The notes under the pieces were generated by a model, which had not been told where the DNA came from, did not search any database, and saw only the letters and a list, made by a program, of their open reading frames with translations. A DNA stretch of 64,000 bases. Source: Coenobita brevimanus (lineage: Eukaryota > Arthropoda > Malacostraca > Decapoda > Coenobitidae). Of the stretch, positions 1 through 9,900 are shown one piece after another (within the stretch, counting starts at the first letter, position 1; each line of letters starts with the position of its first letter). The position numbers and the translations under genes are program-made. The stretch spans positions 14,546,652 through 14,610,651 of the forward strand of contig CM064655.1 in NCBI GenBank assembly GCA_032717465.1, in the 5' to 3' direction.

Positions 1-101
1 TTTTTTCCCACCCGTAATTTGAAATTGCCGCCTGGCGCCGAACAGCTGTTACACCATGGTCCCTTCACCCCTTCCTTCCTCCCCCCTCCCCCCTCCCCTG
101 T

Positions 102-455
102 CAGGGTTGCCATTTGGTATTTTTCATTACCAAGTGTGGGCCAATTTGGTAATGAAAAATTCGTTTCCTACTGAATCAGGATAATGCATTACCAAATGGA
201 TTTTTCACATGTGTGAGGATACACAGGATGGAGATGGTGGATTGTTAGCTCTCTCTGATTAATCTGCTACCCTACATAGTATGAAAATAATCAACATGGT
301 GTTAATTATAAGGAGAGTGATTACATGTATTTCCACTTGTATATATAATTAGTGAAGAATAAATGCTAGCTTTAAGAATTTGGTAATGAAAAGTTACATT
401 TGGTAATGAAAGTTGAAGAGATTGGTAATGTGGCCGTTGCAATCTGGCAACTCTG
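102..455. mobile_element. Putative small TIR element (hAT-like MITE)
   Basis: The outer ends are an imperfect inverted repeat: CAGGGTTGCCA on the left and the complement of CAGAGTTGCCA on the right. Termini of this form are common in hAT-type elements. Inside, the phrase TTTGGTAATGAAAA recurs in both orientations (around 113-133, 147-160, 187-197, 380-393, 399-411 and 421-430). No 8-bp target duplication is visible in the flanks, so the superfamily is tentative. Confidence 0.4.
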
Positions 456-839
456 TTACCCCGCCATCATCAACAGTCACAGCCTAACTCCGATGGAGAG
501 CAGATGCTCATAGCACTGCAAGCCACAGGTACTTGTTTTTTGTGAATAAACAGTGAATAAACTGCAATACCTCGCCACTAGAACACAGGAATTTACAGTG
601 TTGTGCAGTGTTAAGAAATTAGAATTTAGAGTGCAGAGGATTAACTGTGGACTGCAAACTGGCAATTCAAACCAGTCCAGGAGCCAGGGACTTGTAAGTA
701 CTCAGAATGTTTAATATTGTATAAACTCACCTCTAAAACCTCATTTTATGGTTCTTTTGCATTTATTTCAGTCTTTTATGTCCCTTATTGGTGTGATTTG
801 GGTCTTAAATAGGTACAATGCATGTCCAGAGGGAGTTGT
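456..839. other. No gene recognised
   Basis: Unremarkable AT-rich sequence. The short open frames here have no recognisable motif. Confidence 0.5.
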
Positions 840-962
840 ATAGGTGTTTCTCTGAGTTACGGTCCATAAGTACAAGTCCATAAGCTGGGGCCCAACATCC
901 GGACAGGACCACCATCCGGACCTGCTTATGGCTCTATTACATTGGATATTGGAGGGATTACT
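840..962. mobile_element. Terminal remnant of a Tigger-like element
   Basis: The stretch ending in ATGGCTCTATTACATtGGAT and then GGGATTACTTATA resembles 24820-24856, where the same phrase ends in GATAATCAAGGGATTTCTGTATA. Phrases such as TATCCGGA near a terminal CTGTA are typical of pogo/Tigger ends. Only one end is seen here, and it has been eroded by the TA microsatellite that follows. Confidence 0.35.
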
Positions 963-994
963 TATATATATATATATATATATATATATTTACT

Positions 995-1044
<50 letters not shown>

Positions 1045-1093
1045 TGTGTATATATATTATATATATATATATATATTATATATACAGTATATA
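963..1093. repeat. (TA)n microsatellite
   Basis: Long TA run with a few interruptions (TTTAC, CTGTG). It forms the left flank of the Tigger-like element that starts at 1094, which fits a TA target site. Confidence 0.9.
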
Positions 1094-1522
1094 CAGTACC
1101 CTCGCGTCCAACATGCGTTAGTCCAGCACGATTCGGGTCCAGCACGGAGAGGAATTAATTAGTATTATTTAATACGATTTAATTACTGCAACACGAGTGT
1201 GTTAACATAACACGCACAGAGCTCCGAGAAGTGGGCGAAATCCGTAGAGTTCACTGTAGCACGATCACCCCTGGTCCAACACGGTCATACTGGACATTCC
1301 CATGATGATGATAGCCAATGAAAACTTCTGATCAAGTAGCCTTCCCCGCCCGCTATCTTGACGTGATCGTGATGCTGCCCAATTAAAAACGCTTCTGCTG
1401 TCACGTGATGTTTTGTTTAAATTTCTCCCGCCACAGCGCCACTCAGTCACATAATTGCATTGGAAGGTGCTTTTTTCTTGCTGCATTTTCTGCCCTTGTT
1501 ACTGCATTTTACCCTGCTCACC

Positions 1523-1681
1523 ATGCCTAGGAAGCCTTCTGAGAACCCCAAGAAGCGTCGGCACCTCCCTCAGGCCACCAAGCTAGAAAGCATCGAGAGG
1601 AAGAAGAAAGGGGAGAGGAAAGTTGATATTGCCAAGGCCTACGACATGAATGAAGCCAACGTAATCATAATAAAAAACTAA
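1523..1681 (+). pseudogene. Tigger-like transposase N-terminus (fragment)
   Basis: 52 codons from ATG. The start MPRKPSENPKKRRHL is followed by a basic segment with the spacing of a Pipsqueak/CENP-B type helix-turn-helix (KLESIERKKKGERKVDIAKA, then a second helix). The frame stops at 1679-1681, where related proteins usually read KNKDKIL. Translating past the stop gives DKILAAEGYH, so the stop looks like a point change in an older longer frame. In intact relatives this domain binds the transposon ends. The rest of the DNA-binding region and the DDE domain are absent downstream. Confidence 0.65.
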
Positions 1682-2136
1682 GACAAGATCCTGGCAGCCG
1701 AGGGCTATCACACGGCACTTCATACCAGGTTTGCCGAGGATACGATGGTAAATCAGAACTGTAACGTGGTAAAATTGCCGACGATACCACGGGAATTTGG
1801 AATTCATCTGGATGGATTCCTGCCGAGGATACGACGGGCAAAACAGTGTGACCAAAACCCAGGCGACTTGACAGAGAATGTATCATACTACAGCATTGAA
1901 CATTTAACCTGACACTGAATATATATTAATATTTTAGAATAAATATCAATCGTTTTGAAACCCTTCTCATTGGCGTGCATACCAGTTTATAAACAAAGTT
2001 GCTTCTCCTTATTCTCTACCGAGTCAGCGACAGCGATCACTTTCCACAGTCACGAGACGGGGCTCTGGCAACAGTGTGAGAAGCATGCACTTTGCTGAGG
2101 ATTACAGTGCTAGGATAGGCAGAAGCAGGACCTTCC

Positions 2137-2259
2137 ATGGCTGTGGACGAAGATAGTGATTCTGAGTGTGATTTCGAAGGATTTATGAGGGAGGTTGAGG
2201 AGGAGCAACAGCCATTACCCGCTAGTGACGCCAGCAGCCATCCTTCGGGGACCCAGTAG
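2137..2259 (+). pseudogene. Transposase acidic C-terminal tail (fragment)
   Basis: A 40-codon open stretch reads MAVDEDSDSECDFEGFMREV and continues with EEEQQ before a stop. Serine/aspartate-rich tails containing a D/E-F-x-GF motif close many pogo/Tigger transposases. Similar tails are seen at 5962-6109 and 19195-19365. The ATG is probably an internal methionine left after deletion of the central coding region. Confidence 0.5.
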
Positions 2260-2535
2260 GACTACCTACAGCCTTGGATACCACCTTCCATTCCCAGCAA
2301 GCCCACCAACACTAACCTAAAAGGTTAGTTATCATTCATAGCACAGTACCATTTATTATAATTACAATAGTACCAATATATGTATAGGTATATGGTAGGT
2401 AATTAGGGTGAATTTTCCGAGGGTTGCTGACATAATTCATTTTTCCCCATAAGCTCTATTGTTAGTCCAACACGTTTTTGGTCCAACACGTGACCCATGC
2501 ATGACAATATTACCGTGCTGGACGCGAGGGTACTG

Positions 2536-2805
<270 letters not shown>

Positions 2806-3056
2806 CAATCCCAGTTAACCGGGTGGCTTGGGGAATTTACCTTCCCTGTTACAGATTTTTCCTGTATATCTGATATTCAAATCAAGTCTATACAAAGGCT
2901 ATAATTCTCACAGCAGTAAATACAATTCAGGTACTCACCACTCACATCAAGGGCCACACTTAGAGATTCCACCTGAAAAATTGCCTCGTAAACACACACT
3001 ATGGTCATAACGCAAGTGCATGCAATGCCTAGAAGTACTGCAAAACGCACAACTCT

Positions 3057-4297
3057 ATTCTGTTAACTACCGAATTATTCGGTGTATATACTGTACTCAT
3101 AGAATGAAAAAATTAATAAAATCTTGAACATTTATTGGTGAACTGATGTTATGTTTGGTGAATGAATTTGGGGCAGTGTGTAGGAGGAGGAAGCTGAAAG
3201 TTAATGTAAACAAATGTAAAGTTATGGCGTTTGAGAGGAATGAAGTCACAGAATGTACAGTGAGGTTGGATGGTGAGGATATGGAGAATGTGAGTGCATT
3301 CAAGTACTTGGGTAGTGTGATGAGTAAGGATGGAACTTTGGGGGATGAAATGCGTGAAAGGGTACAGCAGGGAAGGACGGTTGTTGGTTCACTGAAAGCA
3401 GTGATGAGAAATAGGGAGGTGAGTATGGAAGTTAAGAAGTCACTGAATGATAGTATTGTGATCCCTACCCTGACGTATAGAAGCGAGGCGTGGACCTTGC
3501 AAGAGGGGAACAAGTCAAGAGTGAGAGCAGTGGAAATGAGTTACTTGAGAGGAGCATGTGGAGTGACATGGAGGGACAGGTTGACGAATGAAGAAGTGAA
3601 GGAACGTTGTGGGGTGGATGTGGATGTGGTTGAGAAGATTAGGAAAAATACACTGAGGTGGTTTGGACATGTGGAGAGAATGGAGAATGAAAGACTGACT
3701 AAGAGGGTGTATGTAGGTGAGGTGGAGGGAGGGAGAGGGAGAGGTAGACTGAGGATGAGGTGGAGGGATGGAGTTAAGAGGTACATGAGGGAGGGGGGGG
3801 GGTGAGTTGGGGGGAGGGTAGTCAAATGGTGGGTACCAGAGTGACTTGGAGGCATTTTGTCTGTAGCCATCCTTTGTGGGATTAGGGCGTCGGGCTATAG
3901 ATAGATAGATAGATAGATAGCTAGATGTTATGTTAAGACTGCACTGTAGAATTATCACGACACGTGCCCCCACGTGAGCTTTGTTTACAGTCCTGGCCCC
4001 AACTGACCGCCACCATAATTTCCACCCCTTACCCACCAGTCAGCTGTTTTGCACCATTCTGTTAACTACCGAAGTATTCGTTGTATATACTGTACTCATA
4101 AAAATGGAAAAATAAAGAAATAAAATCTTGAACATTTATTGGTGAACTGAAGTTAAGACTGCACTGTAGAATTATCACGACACCTGCCCCCACATGAACA
4201 TTGTTTATGGTCCCGGCCCCGATTGTATTTCTTCCCCACCTGACCGCCACCATTCCACCCCTCATTCGCCAATCAGCTGTTTTGTAAAAAATAATAT
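3057..4297. repeat. About 230-bp tandem duplication, first unit split by a LINE
   Basis: The block starting CTGTTAACTACCGAA occurs at 3060 and 4059. The block GACTGCACTGTAGAATTATC occurs at 3936 and 4158. The phrase CAGCTGTTTTG occurs at 4041 and 4275. If the RTE insertion (3156-3923) and one copy of its 11-bp target duplication are set aside, two adjacent units of roughly 220-235 bp remain. No coding capacity is seen. Confidence 0.75.
3156..3923 (+). mobile_element. 5'-truncated RTE-clade LINE (copy A)
   Basis: The frame at about 3156-3802 encodes the C-terminal third of an RTE-type polymerase, after the catalytic motifs. Recognisable pieces are FKYLGSVMSKDG, LTYRSEAWTLQEGNKSRVRA, YLRGACGVTWRDRLTNEE and TLRWFGHVERM. 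The reading frame runs into a G-rich tract at 3791-3802 and then stops. The 3' end is GGGCGTCGGGCTATAGATAGA, that is, a (GATA)n tail. The copy is bracketed by an 11-bp direct repeat GATGTTATGTT (3145-3155 and 3924-3934), a clear target-site duplication. It belongs to the same subfamily as copies C and F. Confidence 0.9.
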
Positions 4298-4418
4298 ACC
4301 GTATTTCGCGGCATGTAAGACGCAGCATTGTGAAAGACGCACCCTAATTCTGGCAGGGCAGTTCTGTGAAAAAAAAGTTTGCCCCAACCAAGACTGCAGT
4401 AAGGTTTCTTGATAAGAG

Positions 4419-4700
4419 CCATTACCACACAGATACACACTCACCTTTCAGAATCTATTCATTACTGATCATCAGCCTTTGGTTTCTTTTTTTATATACA
4501 AAGAATGGTACAGGAAAAGAAAACAATGCCCCTTCATGACAAAACGTGACTGATATGTGCCACTATCACTTAGATACAACACTCACCTTTCAGAATCTAT
4601 TCAGTACTGCTCATCATCCTTTAGTTTCTTCTTTCATGTACAAAGAATGATACAGGAAAAGAGAAAACAAAACCCCGTCTTAAAACGTGACTTCAAACCA
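4419..4700. repeat. 141-bp tandem duplication
   Basis: CTCACCTTTCAGAATCTATT and the following TACAAAGAATG...ACAGGAAAAG recur about 141 bp apart, giving two diverged units inside the TIR element. Confidence 0.75.
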
Positions 4701-5084
4701 CGAGGCCATCTCAACTTTGTTGATAAATATGTATCAGTAAACTGATATAAACACTGTTTTTATTATTTTATGAATTTAAAACCACAAATGAAGTCAATAA
4801 ACTCTATTCTTTCATTCATTGACGAAAACATAAAATACAATGAATGTTCACATCAGTTCATTTATCCTAAAAGAACCCCGTCATATTCCACACCTGTTAC
4901 AGAATTTCCTCACATTGCCTTGACTCAAGCACAATATCAGACGACTACCATCATTAATCATGCACTCTAACTAACCTGTAATTACCTCCACAAATAATAT
5001 AAAAAGGTAGCACTTGTAAATACACAAATTACAATGTTTTACAACTAAAGTTCAATATAGCAAGGCTGCTTGGGAACAGGATAG

Positions 5085-5650
5085 ACAGCTGTTTTTAATC
5101 TCTTCTCTCAGTATCACTCCTTCACTGTCAGCTATGTTTGCCTTGCAGCATCAACAATTAAATATGTATGCTTCACTGATCATAATTTACTATAAACATT
5201 CATTTCAAAACATACTATGGTGAAAACATCCATTGTTACACCTTAGTAACACTGCTGCCTCCCAGCCGTTAGACAGCAGTCTCTACCCCTTCCTCTCAGT
5301 ATCACTTCCTCACTGTCAGCGATGTTTCCCTTGCAGCATCAACAGTTAAAAATCCGTTCTTCACTGATCACAATTTACTAAAAACAGACATTCATCTCAA
5401 AACATGTCGAGAATGGTGAAACTATCTCTTAGCAACACTGCTGCATCCCAAGCGCTAGACAACTGGCTCAACCCTCTTCTCCCAGTATCACTCCCTTACT
5501 GTCAGCTGTTTTCCTTGCAGCATCAACAATTAAAAATGCATATTTCTCTTACCAGAATTTGCTAAAAACAGATATCCATCTCAAAACATTCGAGTACTGT
5601 GAAAACATCCATTTTTGGTCTTAACACTGCTGCCTCCCAGTCGCTATGGT
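5085..5650. repeat. 186-bp tandem repeat, three units
   Basis: The landmarks CACTGTCAGC...CCTTGCAGCATCAACA recur at about 5128, 5314 and 5500, a period of 186 bp. Each unit also holds ACACTGCTGC and TCAAAACAT. The units differ by scattered substitutions and small indels. There is no open frame through the array. Confidence 0.85.
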
Positions 5651-5961
5651 ACACACACACACACACGCACACATGTACACACCACATGCAACATTCGCTC
5701 ACCTCTGAAACATTTACATCAGTCCGTTTTGGAGTACCCAGTGGCTTTATTATATGCCAAAAACATCAAAATGTATTTGGTTGTTCAATATAAATATCAT
5801 CACTTAAGGATATGAAACATCTCAAACAATTTATTCATCCAAACATCGTCAGTGCAAGACTAAAGGTGTACAGCACCACTGATCCTAAATTTTCCATGGT
5901 TGCATCTGTCATGATCACCTAAAACCTATATTCACTTCATATTACTGACATGGTGAAAATT

Positions 5962-6109
5962 TCACTCGTCTTCAAATCCTGAGAATTCATCACTACTTCC
6001 CCCGAGTCCTGAAGCATCACTGGAAGTCATCACCACAGTCATCATCACTGCTTCACTGTCACTTTCATACAGTGAATGGTCTTCAGTACCATCCATTGAA
6101 TTGCTTATA
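5962..6109 (-). pseudogene. Acidic transposase-like C-terminal tail (fragment)
   Basis: On the minus strand the frame reads SNSMDGTEDHSLYESDSEAV, continues with SSDASGLGG, and ends SSDEFSGFEDE followed by a stop. Acidic serine-rich ends with an EF-GF-E/D core are typical of pogo/Tigger transposases. No upstream catalytic domain is found in the same element. It may be a remnant of the parent transposon's last codons; length and composition alone do not prove this. Confidence 0.4.
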
Positions 6110-6392
6110 CCACACCATACGATTTTAACTTGGCAATCGTTTTAACTGAGCACAGGCGATATTCAGACTTGGGGCATTTGATACAGCCCACATTAACCTC
6201 CTCAGTACATGTTTCCTGAACTGAATAAAATCATATGGCGAGCATGAATAAACTACCCTATAAAATACATTGCTGGGCTGAAGGGATTATAATAAGCGGA
6301 TTATTAGTTCCCTAGCCTGACTCTTCCCATTTCTACTTCCTTAACTACACCCACACCAAACTCTCACCCACACCTTAGGATTCTGGTCGTTT

Positions 6393-6470
6393 CGGCCGTA
6401 ACGTCCAAAATGGCAAAAGATTTTACAACCTAACCTAACCTAACCTAACAAATTTGGACGTTACGGCCTA
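6393..6470. repeat. Hairpin with (CCTAA)4 telomere-like loop
   Basis: GGCCGTAACGTCCAAA at about 6394-6409 is repeated inverted as TTTGGACGTTACGGCC at about 6453-6468. The loop contains four CCTAA units (about 6429-6448), the complement of the arthropod telomere repeat TTAGG. It could be a tiny MITE or an interstitial telomere-like insertion. Confidence 0.7.
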
Positions 6471-6747
6471 AATGATCCCCATTGCCGATCATGAGAGCTT
6501 TGCTTAGGCAGCAGAGATGCAGAGAGTGAACGTTGTCGATCATTCTGATCGCTTCGTCTGCTAAGAATACAACAGAAATGGCGGACGCTGATACGAATGC
6601 CCGTCAGGCACTTCTATTTCAGATATTGCATCAGTTATGCTACTCAGTGAATTTTATCCTATTTTCATAACAAAATACTGTAATTGGGTGTGCCCTGAGT
6701 TGCATAGACATTGCTAAAGTACTTCACTTGGCTGAAAAAGTGAAGCT

Positions 6748-7260
6748 GTAACTTCGTTAGCTTGCTAGAGTAGGGTGTACGCTAGACACTAAACTGCTAA
6801 GTTGCTAAACCGCTAAACCCCTTGACGGTATTGGCCAGTTGAGCTGAAAACAAACCGTGGATGCTTTGTGTTTTTTAACTTCCGTGTTTTAATATCTGCT
6901 GCATATATACACTCACAAAATGTCACAAAAGTAACTGACCTAATTAGGGTTACTGTATTTCCATACGTGACGAAAGTCTGTTTTGATGACTTGGCAGTTT
7001 CACTAGCCAGCATCTCTCCAGTATGATTGCTTTGCTAGTTAGTGAATGGATGGCAAGCAAAGTGGTCATGATTGCCTTTCAGAAGGTTAGCAGACGGTTC
7101 ACCAGTGATCATGTACGTTAGCTTGCTGGAATAGTGCGGATGCTAAACTGTTAAATTGCTAAACCGCTAAATATCTTCACGATGTTAGCCAGTTGACCTG
7201 TAAACAAACCCGCGAAAGTTATCTCGCGTGTTTCTTAAATCTGCTGCATATACACACTAG
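6748..7260. repeat. Diverged 364-bp-period direct repeat
   Basis: CGTTAGCTTGCTgGAaTAG and then TTGCTAAACCGCTAAA, GCCAGTTGA and CTGCTGCATATA occur in the same order at about 6752-6905 and 7116-7250. This is a partial tandem duplication inside the TIR element. Confidence 0.7.
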
Positions 7261-7619
7261 TGTATATTATTTTTAAAAATAAAATCAAGTCTGCATACTG
7301 TAGAAAACACCTCTGGTTGCTAAGCATTGAGATGATCATCTTTATAAGAGTTTCTTCTCAGTGAAGCCTAACTAACCTGCCTTAGTCTAACGTGCAGGAC
7401 GCATGGGGATATTTTAAGGTAACTTTGAGACAAAAAAGTGCGTCTTATATGCCACGAAATACGGTAAATGATGTACCGTACAAAGTGCAAGCATATTATT
7501 TTTTTTCTTCCAACAAAGTAAGCATTCATTCCCATTAACATTATTTTTTTTATCTCTGCCAATGCATATGCATTCTTAGATGAATTAATGTGGTGCAAGT
7601 TAGAGTCGGTCGGTTAGGA

Positions 7620-8054
7620 AGAAAAACACACCGGCGTTTGCTGTTTGCTCTCCCGAGATGTCTGGTTTATGAATTCCATGACTGTTTTGGAGACTATTTA
7701 ACCATTCAATACTGAAATCACACTTGACTTCTATATTCATTTTACTGTGAAACTCTCTTGCTTTTTCTTGTATAAGAGGACCAGAAATACGTGCTCCCTT
7801 AAATCTTGCTAAGCAAAACCACTCGTACAATGAAGAGTATGCCTTTTTTCAATGAACTTATGTGTTTCGCTTTTCATGAAAAATTAATTGAGCTTCGATG
7901 CTTGGATCTTGACATCATAAATCATTGAATTTCCTACGTTATATTCAGTCATCAGTGTTTTATATTGTTCGCCTTTTTCAAGTCTATTGCATATGACCAG
8001 CTTCTGTTTCAAGGTAAGCACGACATGCTTATGTTTAGTTTGCTCTTTAGGCAT
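7620..8054 (-). pseudogene. Jerky/Tigger-like transposase N-terminal half (degraded)
   Basis: From ATG at 8054 the minus strand reads MPKEQTKHKHVVLTLKQKL, then CNRLEKGEQYKTLMTEYNVG and YDVKIQASKL before a stop: a Pipsqueak/CENP-B N-terminal helix-turn-helix. After a frame change, 7830-7640 reads YEWFCLARFKGARISGPLIQ, then EKAREFHSKM and HGIHKPDISGEQ, the second CENP-B type DNA-binding domain. The sequence breaks off before any DDE core. It lies 150 bp outside the right TIR of the 4299-7464 element and has no TIR of its own that I can see. It is a dead fragment with at least one stop and one frameshift. Confidence 0.75.
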
Positions 8055-8423
8055 TTTGGAGTGTAGAAATACCGTCTGTCAGAGCAACACAACAGCAAGA
8101 GAGCTTGTTTACTGTCCAGTGGTAAAAAGCACACTGGTGATTTGTGGAGGGTGTGGAGGATGACTGAATTCAAGTAGGGGAAACAGGGGGAGACGAGGGG
8201 TGGTTAGGAGGATTTACTAGGGATTAACATTAGCCGCAAATGCCTTCACCTCACTTTGTCCGACTTCACCTAGCCTCGCGTGACACGATAAAATGGCGGT
8301 TTGGTGGTCCATTCAAACTGGCGTACAGTTATAACTTACTGACACATTCACCAGCCCTTGAATTTTTCCGTTTTTCTGAGTATTCCATTCGTCTGGATAC
8401 CGGATACCGGATAGCAGGGATTG

Positions 8424-8426
<3 letters not shown>
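8055..8426. other. No gene recognised
   Basis: Single-copy-looking sequence with no motif, repeat or convincing open frame. Confidence 0.5.
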
Positions 8427-8494
<68 letters not shown>

Positions 8495-8551
8495 CACACT
8501 GTACATATCTATATATATCTTACATATATATATATATAATATATGTATATA
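8427..8551. repeat. (TG)n(TA)n microsatellite
   Basis: About 30 bp of TG followed by TA-rich sequence up to the left end of the Tc1-like element. Confidence 0.9.
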
Positions 8552-8826
8552 CAGTCGGCACAATGGAAGTCTGGACCCTCTAATTCGCACCATATATTTG
8601 GTAGGGTCCAAGAAATAATGTAGGAAAATTCCTGTCGTTGGTGTATTTTTTTCTGGTGGCTTCTAGCAACTTTACAGGCTTACCACCACATGCTGTGAGA
8701 TTATTAGCTCAGTGCCTGCCTGACTTTGGGTGGGAGAGCATGTCAGATTTTTTTGTCCTGCCTGGCCCTTGTTAATTTCAAAGCTCTCATTTTCACACCC
8801 TCCTCTGCCTTAGTGAATTATTGGAG

Positions 8827-8935
8827 ATGGGTCCGAAGCCACTAACTGATGTAGGAAAAGCCCGAATTTTAACTATGAGAGAGGAAAATGTAAAAATTAA
8901 GGAGAGGCTTCAGTGCAGCAGTACTGCTGGGGATC
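8827..8935 (+). pseudogene. Tc1 transposase start, left arm
   Basis: ATG at 8827 begins MGPKPLTDVGKARILTMREE followed by NVKIKERLQ. The first part matches the other arm's start codon for codon (G for E at one position); after about 8903 the sequence leaves the inverted repeat and is not transposase-like. It is a non-functional start fragment. Confidence 0.7.
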
Positions 8936-8977
8936 CTGAAGTCTTTCTGAAGTCAATGCTGTATGGTTCTTTCAGAC

Positions 8978-9047
8978 ACATCTTTCAGCAATTCTGGGTA
9001 CATATCTTTCAGCAATTCTGGGTACATATCTTTCAGCTATCTAGCAG
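8978..9047. repeat. 24-bp tandem repeat, about 2.5 units
   Basis: ACATATCTTTCAGCAATTCT plus GGGT is repeated head to tail. In the minus-strand frame each unit adds eight residues (KDMYPELL) to the transposase remnant. Confidence 0.85.
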
Positions 9048-9300
9048 TCAAACGTGGGTCTTTTATCACAGCTTGCTTCAGTAACCTGTCTGTAGTTGGT
9101 GATGTCTTCCTTTTAGGTCCTAGCCTGTCTTTATGTCGGGGAATTGTGTTTTTTGGCAGGTGGCGGGCAGCAGCAAGGAGTGCCATAACGGTAGATTTTC
9201 CTCGCCCAGTTCAAATACAAATATTCTTAGTTTTTACATTTTCCTCTCTCATAGTTAAAATTCGGGCTTTTTCTACATCAGTTAATGGCTTAGGACCCAT
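9000..9300 (-). pseudogene. Tc1 transposase N-terminal region, right arm
   Basis: From ATG at 9300 the minus strand reads MGPKPLTDVEKARILTMREE. After one frame change it continues with GRGKSTVMALLAAARHLP, KDRLGPKRKTSPTTDRLLKQ and AVIKDPRLTA. That order (first HTH, GRPR-like linker, then a TDRLLK/DPRLTA second HTH) is the bipartite DNA-binding domain of Tc1-type transposases. The protein runs into a 24-bp tandem repeat encoding KDMYPELL twice (9000-9047) and no DDE domain follows. Confidence 0.8.
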
Positions 9301-9572
9301 CTCCAATGATTCACTAAGGCAGAGGAGGGTGTGAAAAAGAGAGGTTTGAAATTAACAAGTGCCAGTCAGGACAAGAAAATCTGACGTGCTTTCCCATCCA
9401 AAGTCAGGCAGGCACTGAGCTCATAATCTCACAGCATTTGGCGGTAAGCCTATAAAGTTGCTAGAAGCCACCAGAAAAAAATCCACCAACTATAGGAATT
9501 TTCCTACAATATTTCTTGGCCCCTACCAAATATACTGTGCGAATTAGGGGGTCCAGACTTCCACTGCGCCGA

Positions 9573-9612
<40 letters not shown>

Positions 9613-9614
<2 letters not shown>

Positions 9615-9814
9615 AAATAAAATAATTTGGTTTTAAGCCAGGTATCCCCGATGGGCTAAGGCGTTGCCTCTGGATAGAGGACTTTTGGATTGGAGTGTGT
9701 AGCATTTTATGACAAGATGCCCTTCCTAATGTCTACCAATGACCCTTGGATGGATTTGATCCTCCGACCCTTCGGTCAGAGAGGAGCACTCTTACCCACT
9801 GAGCCACGGATGCT
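9613..9814 (-). mobile_element. tRNA-derived SINE
   Basis: Read on the minus strand, the head GCATCCGTGGCTCAGTGGGT has an A-box (TGGCTCAGTGG). About 40 bp further on, GGATCAAATCC fits a B-box. These are the internal RNA polymerase III promoter elements of tRNA-derived SINEs. The body then carries AGGAAGGGCATCTTGTCATA, resembling a segment often found in invertebrate SINEs. The tail is TTATTTTATTATATA running into a TA microsatellite. It is not a working tRNA gene: the acceptor and T stems do not close. Confidence 0.8.
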
Positions 9815-9861
9815 ATATATATATACATATATACCATAGATAGATAGACAGATAGCTACAG

Positions 9862-9896
<35 letters not shown>
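9815..9896. repeat. (TA)n and (GATA)n microsatellite
   Basis: TA runs interrupted by ATAGATAGATAGACAGATAG. It flanks the SINE head. Confidence 0.85.

Positions 9897-9900
<4 letters not shown>

Larger units (their letters stand above)
1094..2535 (+). mobile_element. Internally deleted pogo/Tigger-like DNA transposon
   Basis: Both ends carry the same perfect 17-bp terminal inverted repeat, CAGTACCCTCGCGTCCA, and each is flanked by TA, the target site of Tc1/mariner/pogo elements. Subterminal copies of GTCCAACACG or GTCCAGCACG occur near both ends (about 1120-1145, 1272-1282 and 2464-2492). The interior keeps the N-terminal transposase codons (1523) and a short acidic C-terminal tail (2137-2259). 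The DDE catalytic core is missing, so the copy is non-autonomous. TIR, TA flanks and helix-turn-helix start together make the superfamily call firm; the subfamily is not known. Confidence 0.85.
4299..7464. mobile_element. 3.2-kb TIR element flanked by TA
   Basis: Left end CCGTATTTCGCGGCATGTAA then GACGCA; right end, reverse-complemented, CCGTATTTCGTGGCATATAA then GACGCA. This is a 26-bp inverted repeat with two mismatches. TA dinucleotides flank both ends. The interior is mostly non-coding and built of tandem repeats (4419-4700, 5085-5650, 6748-7260). One acidic coding remnant at 5962-6109 resembles the C-terminal tail of pogo-type transposases, which with the TA target suggests a non-autonomous Tc1/mariner/pogo derivative. 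The superfamily assignment is inference. Confidence 0.65.
8552..9575. mobile_element. Palindromic derivative of a Tc1-like transposon
   Basis: Ends CAGTCGGC...CACTGCGCCGACTG, each flanked by TA inside TA microsatellites. The inverted repeat is very long: about 350 bp on each side (8552-8902 and 9226-9575). Both arms contain the transposase start codon region (MGPKPLTDV...KARILTMREE), so both arms derive from the 5' end of the same parent. The central 320 bp is unique and keeps more transposase only on the minus strand. The normal 3' half, including the catalytic core, is gone. Such a fold-back form could arise by aberrant gap repair after excision. Confidence 0.85.

Noticed and set aside
5649..5680. 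(AC)n tract as a possible CR1 tail
   Set aside because: The flanking sequence lacks the CR1 3' end and the tract lies within the 186-bp repeat region.
9779..9814. Possible functional tRNA gene on the minus strand
   Set aside because: A- and B-box-like motifs are present, but the stems do not pair and the block is followed by a SINE body and tail.
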